The notes under the pieces were generated by a model that did no database searches, was not told the origin of the DNA, and saw only the letters and a list, made by a program, of their open reading frames with translations. A program made the translations under genes and the position numbers. A stretch of 64,000 nucleotides of DNA from Cellulomonas hominis (GTDB lineage Bacteria > Actinomycetota > Actinomycetes > Actinomycetales > Cellulomonadaceae): positions 2,852,001 to 2,916,000 of the forward strand of contig NZ_JACHDN010000001.1 in assembly GCF_014201095.1 (NCBI RefSeq), read 5' to 3'. Shown here one piece after another: positions 56,228 through 64,000 of the stretch (position 1 is the stretch's first letter; the number at the start of each line of letters is the position of its first letter).

Positions 56228-58930
56228 ATGCGGGTTCGGGGATGGGTTCCGGCACTGGTCTGCCTGGCGCTGGCGACGGTGACCGCCGTGCCGGCGCAGG
56301 CGGACGCGCGCGCGGCGGCCGGCCCGGCGCCGGCCACCGCCGCGCCGGCCGACGGCGGGGTCACGGAGCTCGACGTCACGCTGGCCGCGCCCGAGCCGGC
56401 GGCGGGGGCGCGCAGCCTCCGGGCGGCCGAGCCCGAGGCCGCGGACCCCACGGAGCCGGAGGGCGCCGCCCCGACCGCGGACCCCGGCACGGTCGAGCCG
56501 ACGCCGGAGGCCACGGCTCCCGAGCCCGCGGCCCCGGAGCCCGCGTCCCCGGATGCGGCCGACGCCCCGGACCTCGACGCGGACCCGACCGAGGTGGTCG
56601 AGGGCGCGGACGACCTGGTCCTGGAGGAGGCGTCCGCTCCCGACCGCGTCGTGAGCAGCGCCGTCGAGACGGGCGAGTTCGAGACCGTCGGCCTGACCTG
56701 GCCGGCCGGGCTGGACGCGACCGGCCTCGAGGCGCAGGTCCGCACCCGCACCGACGGCGTGTGGAGCGACTGGCAGACGCTGGGGACGGCCGAGCCGACG
56801 GACCAGACGCCGGACGACGGCACGGTGGACGACCGCCTGGCGGCGCGCGGCGGCACGGACGCGCTCTGGGTGGGGTCGTCCGACGCGGTGCAGCTGTCGA
56901 CCACGGCGGACGCGGCGGCGGCCGGGGGGCTGCGGCTCGCGCTCGTGTCGGCGGGCGATGTGACCGCCCCGGTGGACGCCCGGGTGTCGACGGCGAGCCT
57001 CGGCAGCGCGGTCACGAGCCCCCCGCGCGTGATCTCCCGCGCCGAGTGGGGCGCGCGCGCCCCGTCGTGCACTCCCGACGTGGCGCAGCAGATCGTCGGC
57101 GCGGTCGTGCACCACACCGCCGGGTCGAACGCCTACGCGAACCCGGCCGAGGCGATGGCCCAGATCCGCAACGACCAGCGGTACCACATCGAGTCCCGTG
57201 GCTGGTGCGACATCGGCTACAACTTCCTCGTCGACAAGTTCGGCAACATCTACGAGGGGCGGGCGAACAGCCTGACGCAGCCGGTCATCGGCGTGCACGC
57301 GGGCGGGTTCAACACCGGGACCGTCGGGATCTCGATGCTCGGCGACTACTCGACGACCGTGCCCTCCGGCGCCCAGCTCGACGCCGTGGGCCAGGTCGCG
57401 GCGTGGCGCCTGGCGGCCTACCAGGTGGACCCGCGGTCGACCATCACCTACCGCACCGGCGGCGGCGAGAACTCGCGCTACCCCGCGGGGTCGGTCGTGC
57501 AGCTGCCGGCGATCTTCGCCCACCGGGACACCGCGTTCACGTCCTGCCCCGGGCAGGCCGCGTACGACCGGCTGGGCACCGTCCGGCAGGCCGCCACCAC
57601 CTGGTACCTGTCGTGGCCCGAGTGGGGCTCGGGCCCCTCGGTGAGCCCGCAGATGCGGCTGCTGTGGGACCGCTGGGGCGGCCCGGACGGCCCGATCGGC
57701 GTGCCGGTGACGGGGCAGCGCTGCGACCTCGCCCCGGCCGGGTGCGTCCAGCAGTTCACGGGCGCGGACGTGTACTGGTCGCCGCAGACCGGCGCCCAGG
57801 CGGTCGGCGGGCTGATCCTCAACCGCTACCGGGCGTCCGGGGAGCAGGCGGCGATCGGGTACCCCACGGACAGCGTGTTCGGCTGCCCCGCGTCGGGGTG
57901 CACGCAGTCCTTCCAGTCCGGGGTGATCACCTGGTCGCCCGGGACCGGCGCGCAGCTCGTGGGCGGGGCGGTCTACGGCCGGTGGAAGGCCTCCGGCGGC
58001 CTGGCCGCCGGCATCGGCTACCCGACCACCACGGTGCTCGGCTGCGACCCCGCGGCGGGCTGCACCCAGTGGTTCCAGTCCGGCCGCGTGACGTGGTCCG
58101 GGGCCACCGGGGCGCACATCATCGGCGGGATCCTCGGCTCGACCTGGGACGCGCTCGGCGGTGCCCCGGGCTCGTTGGGCTACCCGACGTCGACCCAGCT
58201 CGCGTGCGACCCGGGCGCGGGGTGCGCTCAGACCTTCTCCGGGGGCGTCATCGCGTGGAAGGCGGCGACCGGGGCTCGCGCCGCGGGCGCGGCGGTGCTC
58301 GCCGAGTGGCGGGCCACCGGCTGGGACCACGGCGTGGGGTTCCCCGTGGAGACGGTCCTCGGCTGCACCACGAGTCCCTGCACGCAGCGTTTCGAGCGCG
58401 GGACGGCCGTGTGGGCCCCCGGGCGCGACGCGCGGATGGTCGGCGGCGTGATCGGCGCGCGGTGGACGGCCCTCGGCGGCGCCGCGTCGGCGCTCGGGCT
58501 CCCGACGTCGACCGTGCTGGCGTGCGACCCGACCGCGGGCTGCCGGCAGACGTTCGACGGCGGCGCGATCGGCTGGAGCGCGCGGACGGGGGCGCAGGCC
58601 GTGCCCGCCGTGATCGACGCCCGGTGGCAGCAGTCGGGCGGCGCGGCCGCGGTGGGCTACGCCGTGGAGTCCCGCGCGGAGTGCGCGGGGTCCGGCTCGT
58701 GCCTGCAGCGGTTCGAGCGGGCGACGGCGACCTGGTCGTCGCGGACGGGGGCGCACCTCGTCGGCGGCATCATCGGCGCGCGCTGGACCGCGTCGGGCGG
58801 CGCCGACGGCCCCCTCGGCCTGCCGACGTCCACCGTCCTGGCCTGCGATCCCGTGGCAGGGTGCACGCAGACCTTCGAGCACGGCGCGATCCGCTGGACG
58901 GCGGCGGCGGGCGCGGTCGTCACGAGCTGA
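56228..58930 (+). CDS. N-acetylmuramoyl-L-alanine amidase with LGFP repeats
   Basis: A 900-residue exported protein. Signal peptide about 1-27; an acidic Pro/Glu/Ala-rich spacer (about 30-130); a beta-rich domain (about 130-250); a PGRP/amidase-2 domain (about 270-460) with zinc ligands His295, His432 and Cys440 (VVHHTAG, HRDTAFTSCPG) and GYNFLVDKFGNIYEGR; then eight LGFP repeats. The enzyme cuts between muramic acid and the stem peptide. GGGGGAG before the ATG supports the start. It follows the other LGFP protein by 56 bases and is probably in the same unit. Confidence 0.93.
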   Translation: MRVRGWVPALVCLALATVTAVPAQADARAAAGPAPATAAPADGGVTELDVTLAAPEPAAGARSLRAAEPEAADPTEPEGAAPTADPGTVEPTPEATAPEPAAPEPASPDAADAPDLDADPTEVVEGADDLVLEEASAPDRVVSSAVETGEFETVGLTWPAGLDATGLEAQVRTRTDGVWSDWQTLGTAEPTDQTPDDGTVDDRLAARGGTDALWVGSSDAVQLSTTADAAAAGGLRLALVSAGDVTAPVDARVSTASLGSAVTSPPRVISRAEWGARAPSCTPDVAQQIVGAVVHHTAGSNAYANPAEAMAQIRNDQRYHIESRGWCDIGYNFLVDKFGNIYEGRANSLTQPVIGVHAGGFNTGTVGISMLGDYSTTVPSGAQLDAVGQVAAWRLAAYQVDPRSTITYRTGGGENSRYPAGSVVQLPAIFAHRDTAFTSCPGQAAYDRLGTVRQAATTWYLSWPEWGSGPSVSPQMRLLWDRWGGPDGPIGVPVTGQRCDLAPAGCVQQFTGADVYWSPQTGAQAVGGLILNRYRASGEQAAIGYPTDSVFGCPASGCTQSFQSGVITWSPGTGAQLVGGAVYGRWKASGGLAAGIGYPTTTVLGCDPAAGCTQWFQSGRVTWSGATGAHIIGGILGSTWDALGGAPGSLGYPTSTQLACDPGAGCAQTFSGGVIAWKAATGARAAGAAVLAEWRATGWDHGVGFPVETVLGCTTSPCTQRFERGTAVWAPGRDARMVGGVIGARWTALGGAASALGLPTSTVLACDPTAGCRQTFDGGAIGWSARTGAQAVPAVIDARWQQSGGAAAVGYAVESRAECAGSGSCLQRFERATATWSSRTGAHLVGGIIGARWTASGGADGPLGLPTSTVLACDPVAGCTQTFEHGAIRWTAAAGAVVTS

Positions 58931-59021
58931 CCGGGGCGGCCGCGCGACGCGTGTCCGCGGACCGCGTACGATCCTCGGGGCCGTGACGTGGGTCGACGGC
59001 GGGGGAGCGTGGAGGAGATTG

Positions 59022-60890
59022 GTGTCGGAACGACCGCGGCAGCGGCGGAGCAGTGCGCTGGTGCCGTACGCGGTCGCCGCGCTCGTGGCGGTGATCACCG
59101 CGGCGGTGGGCCTGGCGATCCTGCTGGAGGCGCGGCCCAACCCCACGGGTGACGAGCCGCACTACCTCCTCATCGCGCAGAGCATCGCGCTGGACGGCGA
59201 CATCGACCTCGCCGACGACTACGCGGACCCCGCGCGCGTCGCCGCGGCGTACCCGGGCAACACGGTCCTCGACCCGGTCACGCACGCCGGCGTGTACCGC
59301 GACGGCGGCCCGATGGTGCCGATCCACGCGATCGGCCTGCCGCTGGTGCTGTCGCCGGTGTTCGCCCTGGGGCAGGGCTGGCTCGCGGCACGCGTGCTGA
59401 TGGTCCTCATCAGCGCGCTGACGGCCGGCCTGGCGTACCTCGTCGTGGACCGGCTGGTCCCGCGGCGCCCGGTTCTCGGCGCCCTGAGCGTGCTGGCGGT
59501 CTCGCTCACCGTCCCCGGCATCGCGTTCGCCAACCAGGTCTACCCGGAGATCCCGGCGGCCCTGGTGCTGACCGCGGCGGCGTTCTGCCTGGTCCGGGGC
59601 CGGCCGACCCTCCCGTGGCTCGTCGCCGCGTCGGTGCTCGGCGCGCTCGCGCCGTGGATCCACCTGCGGTTCGCCATCCTCGTGCTCCCGATCGGGCTCG
59701 CGGTCGTCGGCCGGGCGCTCGGCATGCCGCTGGGGGTGGAGCTGCGGGCGCTGCCCGCCGCGCTGCTCCGGGCGCTTCGGGAGCGGTGGCTCCGCGTCCT
59801 CGCAGCCGTCTCCCCGCTGCTGCTCAGCGCCGCAGGCATCCTCGTCTCGAACCAGGTCCTCTACGGGTCGCCCGGTGTGAACGCGGCGTACAACCCGGAC
59901 GTCTTCCCGGTGCAGCTCCCGTTCCAGCCGCTGTTCGTGTGGATCTTCGGCGTGGGGTCGGTGCTCGACGAGCAGCGGGGCATCGCCCCGTACGCACCCG
60001 TCGTGCTGCTCGTGTTCGCCGCGGTGCTGGTGGCGGTGTGGCGCTGGCGGTGGTGGGCGCTGCCGGCGGTCGTCGCCTGCGTCGCCTTCTACGTCGTGAC
60101 GACGGGCGTGGCCCAGGGCGGCGGCTTCTGCCCGCCCGGGCGCTGGTTCGTCGTCTTCATGCCGCTCACCGCGGTCGGGCTCGCGGCGGCGCTGGACCTG
60201 TCCTGGCGGCCCTGGGTCGTGTTCGTGCCCACCGTGCTGTTCTCCTGGGCGGTCACGGCGCAGCTCCCGGCGCACTACGCCGACCTGTACCCCGTGGCCG
60301 AGGTGCGCTACCAGCGCCTGCCGGTCGCGGACGAGATCGCGGACGCCTGGCCGGACGTGATGGTCCGCCGCCAGGACGGCCTGCAGCTCGAGGCGGCGAC
60401 GCTCGTCCCCGGCATCGGGCGGCCCGCGGGTGAGGACGACGTCGTCGCCGAGCCGGCCGACGGCCCGGGCACCGTGGTGTCCGGCCCCGACTCGCTGTTC
60501 GTGCCGGGCCTGTACGACGTCACCTACCACGTCCGCCTCGCGGGCGAGCCGGGTGCGACCGTCGGCCTCGGCCAGGTGCTCGCGGGCGAGAGCGTCGTCG
60601 CCGAGGTGCCGCTCACGGTGCCGGAGGCGGGCGACGCGACCGCGGCCGCCGCCGTCCGCCTCGACCTCGCCGCCGTGCCCACCGAGACCCGCGTGCTCGC
60701 CTTCGGGACCGGCACGATCGAGGTCGACCGGGTCGACGTCACCTGGGCCGAGCCGGCGCCCCCGGGCGACCTCGAGCGCATGAACGGCGTCCCGCTGTCG
60801 ACGGTCTGGTTCGCGGTCGTCGCCCTCGTCGCGGGGCTGATCACGGCCGGCCTCACCCGCCCCGCCCGCAGGAGGACCGACGATGCGTGA
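59022..60890 (+). CDS. GT-C-type membrane glycosyltransferase-like protein
   Basis: A 622-residue protein with about ten spans (roughly 17-440) and a C-terminal outer beta-rich domain (about 445-595) before a last span. NPTGDEPHYLLIAQSIALDGDIDL near residues 40-62 contains the acidic loop typical of GT-C enzymes that use polyprenyl-phosphate sugars. GGAGGAG at 59011-59017 favours the GTG at 59022; another GTG at 58983 is in frame. TACGAT at 58967-58972 may be the -10. Donor and acceptor are unknown. It overlaps the phosphatase gene by eight bases, beginning a run of coupled envelope genes. Confidence 0.8.
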   Translation: MSERPRQRRSSALVPYAVAALVAVITAAVGLAILLEARPNPTGDEPHYLLIAQSIALDGDIDLADDYADPARVAAAYPGNTVLDPVTHAGVYRDGGPMVPIHAIGLPLVLSPVFALGQGWLAARVLMVLISALTAGLAYLVVDRLVPRRPVLGALSVLAVSLTVPGIAFANQVYPEIPAALVLTAAAFCLVRGRPTLPWLVAASVLGALAPWIHLRFAILVLPIGLAVVGRALGMPLGVELRALPAALLRALRERWLRVLAAVSPLLLSAAGILVSNQVLYGSPGVNAAYNPDVFPVQLPFQPLFVWIFGVGSVLDEQRGIAPYAPVVLLVFAAVLVAVWRWRWWALPAVVACVAFYVVTTGVAQGGGFCPPGRWFVVFMPLTAVGLAAALDLSWRPWVVFVPTVLFSWAVTAQLPAHYADLYPVAEVRYQRLPVADEIADAWPDVMVRRQDGLQLEAATLVPGIGRPAGEDDVVAEPADGPGTVVSGPDSLFVPGLYDVTYHVRLAGEPGATVGLGQVLAGESVVAEVPLTVPEAGDATAAAAVRLDLAAVPTETRVLAFGTGTIEVDRVDVTWAEPAPPGDLERMNGVPLSTVWFAVVALVAGLITAGLTRPARRRTDDA

Positions 60891-61416
60891 CCAGGTGGCA
60901 CGGCTGCAGGACGCCGAGCTCGAGCTGATGCGCGCGGTCCAGGACCGCGCGGGGCACCCGGTTCTGCCGGCCGTCGCGCGCGGGCTGTCGCACGCGGGGG
61001 AGCACGCGCTCGGCTGGATCGCGCTCGGCGCCGCCGGCGCGCTCGTGGACCGGCGCCGCCGCGCGGACTGGGCCGGCGTGGCGGTCGCCGCCGTCGGGGC
61101 GCACGCGGCGGCGGTGGTCGTCAAGCGCGTCGTCCGGCGCCGGCGTCCCGCCGACGAGCGGGTGCGCGTGCTGGTCGGCACCCCCTCGGCGCTGAGCTTC
61201 CCGAGCGCCCACGCGACGTCCACGACCGCCGCGATGGTGGCGGCGGCCGCCGGCGGTCTGGTCCCGGCCCCCGTGGCCGGCGCCGTCGTCGGCGCGATGG
61301 CGGCGTCCCGCGTCCTGCTCGGCGTGCACTACCCGACGGACGTCGTCGCCGGCACGGCGATCGGTGCGGTGTCCGGCGCGGTGACGCGCCGCCTCCTGCG
61401 GGCGGTGGCGCGGTGA
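60883..61416 (+). CDS. PAP2 family phosphatase
   Basis: A 177-residue membrane phosphatase with the three PAP2 motifs: KRVVRRRRP, PSAHATS and SRVLLGVHYPTDV. It is coupled by overlap (GTGA) to the UbiA-type phosphoribosyltransferase gene. In mycobacteria the same pairing (Rv3807c next to Rv3806c) dephosphorylates decaprenyl-phosphoryl-5-phosphoribose. AGGAGG before the ATG supports the start. A general undecaprenyl-pyrophosphate phosphatase role is less likely given the neighbour. Confidence 0.9.
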   Translation: MRDQVARLQDAELELMRAVQDRAGHPVLPAVARGLSHAGEHALGWIALGAAGALVDRRRRADWAGVAVAAVGAHAAAVVVKRVVRRRRPADERVRVLVGTPSALSFPSAHATSTTAAMVAAAAGGLVPAPVAGAVVGAMAASRVLLGVHYPTDVVAGTAIGAVSGAVTRRLLRAVAR

Positions 61417-62282
61417 ACCGGATGCCGCCGCTGCTGCGCGCGATGCGACCGCGCCAGTGGGTGAAGAACGTCCTCGTCGTCGCCGGGCCGCTGGCGGCGG
61501 GCTCCCTGTGGGAGTGGCACGGGCTGGTCGCGGTCGTCATCGCGTTCGTCGGCTTCTGCCTGTGCGCGTCCGCCATCTACCTCATCAACGACGTCATCGA
61601 CCGCGACCTCGACCGCCGGCACCCGGTGAAGCGGTTCCGCCCCATCGCCTCGGGGGAGCTGAGCGTCCGCACGGCCCTCGTCGTCGCGGCGGTCCTGCTC
61701 GTCGTCGGGATCGGCGGCTCGATCGCCCTGGGCCGCGGCTCGCTGGCCGTGGTCCTGGGCTGCTACAGCGTCCTGCAGGTCGCCTACTGCCTGTGGCTCA
61801 AGGACCAGCCGGTCATCGACCTGGTCGTCGTGTCGTCGGGCTTCCTGCTGCGCGCCCTCGCGGGCGGCGTCGCCGCCGGTGTCGTGCTCTCGCCCTGGTT
61901 CCTGCTCGTCGCGTCGTTCGGCTCGTTGTTCATGGTCGCGGGCAAGCGCTACTCCGAGGTGCACCTCGTCGGCGAGGGCGCCGACGCGACCCGGCGCAGC
62001 CTCGAGACCTACTCCGCGTCGTACCTCCGGTTCGTGTGGGGCGTCGCCGCCTCGGCGACGATGATCTTCTACGCCCTGTGGGCGTTCGACCTGGACCGCG
62101 AGTACCCGATCTGGCCGCAGCTCTCGGTCGCGCCGCTCGCGGTGGCGCTGCTGCGGTACGCCGTGGACATCGACCGCGGCGCCGCCGGCGAGCCCGAGTC
62201 GATCGTGCTCGGCGACCGCGTCCTGCAGCTGCTCGGCGTGATCTGGCTCGTGCTGTTCACCGTGGGGGTCGTGCTCGGGTGA
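61413..62282 (+). CDS. Decaprenyl-phosphate phosphoribosyltransferase (UbiA type)
   Basis: A 289-residue nine-span UbiA superfamily enzyme. MRPRQWVKNVLVVAGPL, the donor/metal motif NDVIDRDLDRRHP followed by KRFRPIASG, and DQPVIDLVVVSSGFLLRALAG match Rv3806c, which joins phosphoribosyl pyrophosphate to decaprenyl phosphate. It overlaps the genes on both sides by GTGA. The product would provide a lipid-linked ribose or, after epimerisation, arabinose donor for a wall polysaccharide. Confidence 0.9.
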   Translation: MNRMPPLLRAMRPRQWVKNVLVVAGPLAAGSLWEWHGLVAVVIAFVGFCLCASAIYLINDVIDRDLDRRHPVKRFRPIASGELSVRTALVVAAVLLVVGIGGSIALGRGSLAVVLGCYSVLQVAYCLWLKDQPVIDLVVVSSGFLLRALAGGVAAGVVLSPWFLLVASFGSLFMVAGKRYSEVHLVGEGADATRRSLETYSASYLRFVWGVAASATMIFYALWAFDLDREYPIWPQLSVAPLAVALLRYAVDIDRGAAGEPESIVLGDRVLQLLGVIWLVLFTVGVVLG

Positions 62283-63607
62283 GGCGTGCGGCGCCGGCCG
62301 GGCTCGTCGCCCTGGCCTGGGTGGTGGTGGGGAGCGGGCTGTCCGGCCTGGCGACCTACGTGCTGCTGGTCGTCGTGGCGCGCGCCGTGGGACCCGTCGC
62401 CTACGGCGACTTCTCGGTGTTCTGGACGTTCGTGGTGGTGGTCTCGCTGGGCGGCTTCCTGCCGGTCGAGCAGCTCACGGCGCGGACGGTGGGACGCCGC
62501 CTGGCCGTCGGCCTCAGCCCCGGCAGCGCCCTGCGCGACGGCGTCCGCTCGGGGTCGCTCGTGGCGGGCGTCGTCCTCGCGGCCGGGGTCGTCCTGCTGG
62601 TCGCGCAACCGGGCGTCCCCGACCCGCGGCTCGTCGTCCTGGTCCCGGTCGTGGTCGCGGGCTTCGTGGTGCAGTTCGCGGCCCGGGGGGTGCTGGCCGG
62701 GGTCCGTGACCTGCGCGGCTACGCCGCCGTGCTCGTCACCGACGCCGGCGTCCGCGCCGTCGTCGCCGCCGTGCTGTGGGCGGGCGGCGTGACCTCCGTC
62801 CTGCCGTACATGGTCGGCGTCACGGCCTCGTGCGTCGCGTGCGCGCTCGTCGGCCTGGTGCTCGCCCGCCGTGCGCGGCCGCCTGCGGCCGGCCCCGCGG
62901 CCGCGCCGGACGACGTCGCCGCGCCGGGGACGGACGACCGGATCACCACGCGGGCGCTGGTCCCGCTGGTGGTCGCTGCGTCGTGCATGCAGCTGCTGCT
63001 GAACAGCGGCGTCCTCCTCGCCCGTGCGGTCCCCGACGCCCAGGCCGCGCTGGCGGGGGTGATCCTGGCGGTGCTCACGCTCGTCCGCCTGCCGGTCTTC
63101 GTGTTCCAGGCGGCCCAGGCGGGCTACGTGTCCCGCGTGGCGGCGCTGCACCGGACGCGCGACGGCGCCGGCCTGCGCCGCCTCGTCGCGCTCATCGGCG
63201 GCGTCGTCGCGGTGGTCGCCGGCGTGACCCTCGTGACCGCGGCGACGATCGGGCCGCAGCTGGTCCGCTGGGTGTTCGGCGCCGGCTACGACGTCGAGCG
63301 AGGCGCGGTCGTCCTCGTGGCGGTGGGCGTCGCGGGCTACCTCGCCGCCTCGGTGCTGAACGACCTCGCGGTCGCGCTCGGTGCGCACCGCGCGGTGGTG
63401 GTCGCGTGGCCGGCGGCCGTCGTCGTCGCCGCCGGGTCGCTCCTGCTCGCCCGCGGTTCGGCGACGTGGGCGTGCACCCTGCCCCTCGCCGTGGGCGCCG
63501 CGACTGCGGCGCTCGTCCTCGGGCCCGTCGTCGCGTCCCGCGTGCGGTCCGTCCTGTCCCTGCCACCCGGCCCCGGCGGCCCGAAGGAGGTCGATGAGCG
63601 TGCGTGA
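62279..63607 (+). CDS. MATE-like polysaccharide flippase
   Basis: A 442-residue membrane protein with 12 or more spans, of the oligosaccharidyl-lipid flippase type (Wzx/RfbX): GLVALAWVVVGSGLSGLATYVLLVVVARAVGPVAYGDFSVFWTF at the start and PVFVFQAAQAGYVSRVAALH in the second half. Such proteins turn lipid-linked glycans to the outer face. The GTG start overlaps the phosphoribosyltransferase stop. It overlaps the following glycosyltransferase gene by 14 bases. Confidence 0.87.
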   Translation: MRRAAPAGLVALAWVVVGSGLSGLATYVLLVVVARAVGPVAYGDFSVFWTFVVVVSLGGFLPVEQLTARTVGRRLAVGLSPGSALRDGVRSGSLVAGVVLAAGVVLLVAQPGVPDPRLVVLVPVVVAGFVVQFAARGVLAGVRDLRGYAAVLVTDAGVRAVVAAVLWAGGVTSVLPYMVGVTASCVACALVGLVLARRARPPAAGPAAAPDDVAAPGTDDRITTRALVPLVVAASCMQLLLNSGVLLARAVPDAQAALAGVILAVLTLVRLPVFVFQAAQAGYVSRVAALHRTRDGAGLRRLVALIGGVVAVVAGVTLVTAATIGPQLVRWVFGAGYDVERGAVVLVAVGVAGYLAASVLNDLAVALGAHRAVVVAWPAAVVVAAGSLLLARGSATWACTLPLAVGAATAALVLGPVVASRVRSVLSLPPGPGGPKEVDERA

Positions 63608-64000
63608 ACCGGTGTACGACGTCGTCGTCGCGCTGAACTACTACGCCCCGTACGTGTCGGGCGTGACGGAGGCGGCCCGGATGACGGCCGAGGGCTGGGC
63701 CGCGCGCGGGTACCGGGTGCTGGTCGTCGCCGGGCACCACGACCCGGCGACCCCGGCGCGGGAGGTCGTCAACGGGGTGCGCGTCATCCGCACGCCCGTG
63801 GTCGCCCGGATCGGCAAGGGCACCATCAGCCCGGCGTTCGTGCCGACCGTGGCGCGGTGGGCCCGGCGGGCCCGCCTGCTGCACCTGCACCTCCCGATGC
63901 TCGAGGCGGGCGCCATCGCGGCGGCGACCCGCGGCACGCCGCTGCTCGTGACGTACCAGTGCGACGTGACGCTGCCCCCGGGTCTGTTCAACGCCGTGCA
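63594..64000 (+). CDS. GT4 family glycosyltransferase (3' end outside window)
   Basis: Only the first 135 codons are present. VVALNYYAPYVSGVTEAARMTAEGWAARGYRVLVVAG is the N-terminal Rossmann strand and glycine turn of GT4 enzymes, and ARLLHLHLPMLEAGAIAAATRGTPLLVTYQCD is also typical. AAGGAGG five bases before the ATG fixes the start inside the end of the flippase gene, so it belongs to the same translationally coupled operon. The sugar transferred is unknown. Confidence 0.85.
   Translation, partial: MSVREPVYDVVVALNYYAPYVSGVTEAARMTAEGWAARGYRVLVVAGHHDPATPAREVVNGVRVIRTPVVARIGKGTISPAFVPTVARWARRARLLHLHLPMLEAGAIAAATRGTPLLVTYQCDVTLPPGLFNAV

Overview
The window is chromosomal DNA from a very GC-rich Gram-positive actinobacterium. 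Codons almost always end in G or C, GTG starts are common, and many genes appear to be leaderless, with a TANNNT hexamer 6-8 bases before the start codon. Marker genes agree: a WhiB1-type regulator, a PdtaS-type histidine kinase, the coproporphyrin branch of haem synthesis (ferrochelatase followed by ChdC), LGFP-repeat cell-wall proteins, a decaprenyl-phosphate phosphoribosyltransferase, and sugar ABC transporters without their own ATPase. The gene content suits a soil saprophyte of the Cellulomonas type. That genus is an inference from content, not a proven assignment. I see no rRNA or tRNA gene, insertion sequence, prophage or CRISPR array.

Layout. 1-2.1 kb: HIT, DUF1697 and NYN genes (minus), then a MarR regulator (plus). 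2.3-9.3 kb: a flavodoxin, then a LacI-controlled alpha-glucoside locus (lacI, GH13 alpha-glucosidase, lipoprotein binding protein, two permeases). 9.35-11.3 kb: ferrochelatase and coproheme decarboxylase. 11.3-20.4 kb: META protein, luciferase-like oxidoreductase, glutamate dehydrogenase, a coupled AraC-type regulator / aldo-keto reductase / VanY unit, and bifunctional PutA. 20.5-25.3 kb: a second sugar importer with its LacI regulator and three operators of the CebR/CelR type, probably for cello-oligosaccharides. 25.3-28.9 kb: DUF2505, PdtaS-type kinase, a 62-bp tandem repeat block with a 34-bp perfect palindrome, whiB1 and a small membrane protein. 28.9-36.7 kb: a kinase / NarL regulator / ABC exporter operon, and a divergent OmpR-type two-component pair.

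36.8-64 kb is largely a cell-surface glycopolymer region, interrupted by purK-purE and a MazF-type toxin-antitoxin pair. It holds a multipass protein; a WbdD-like methyltransferase-kinase with an N-terminal repeat coiled coil; a two-domain glycosyltransferase coupled to a small coiled-coil protein and a GDP-fucose-synthase-like reductase; GtrA; two acyltransferases; two LytR-CpsA-Psr ligases; RmlB; a lipoprotein; two secreted LGFP-repeat proteins (one an amidase); a GT-C-type membrane protein; a PAP2 phosphatase; the UbiA-type phosphoribosyltransferase; a flippase; and the start of a GT4 glycosyltransferase. Together these could build nucleotide sugars, assemble and cap a glycan on a polyprenyl carrier, flip it, attach it to peptidoglycan and bind it there.

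The most unusual item is the methyltransferase-kinase. Its architecture matches the chain-capping, length-measuring enzyme WbdD, but the coiled coil is at the other end and contains near-identical 14-residue (42-bp) repeats. The best-supported regulatory signals are the three CebR-like operators and the paired GGACC/GGTCC boxes in front of both the two-component operon and its downstream ABC exporter genes.
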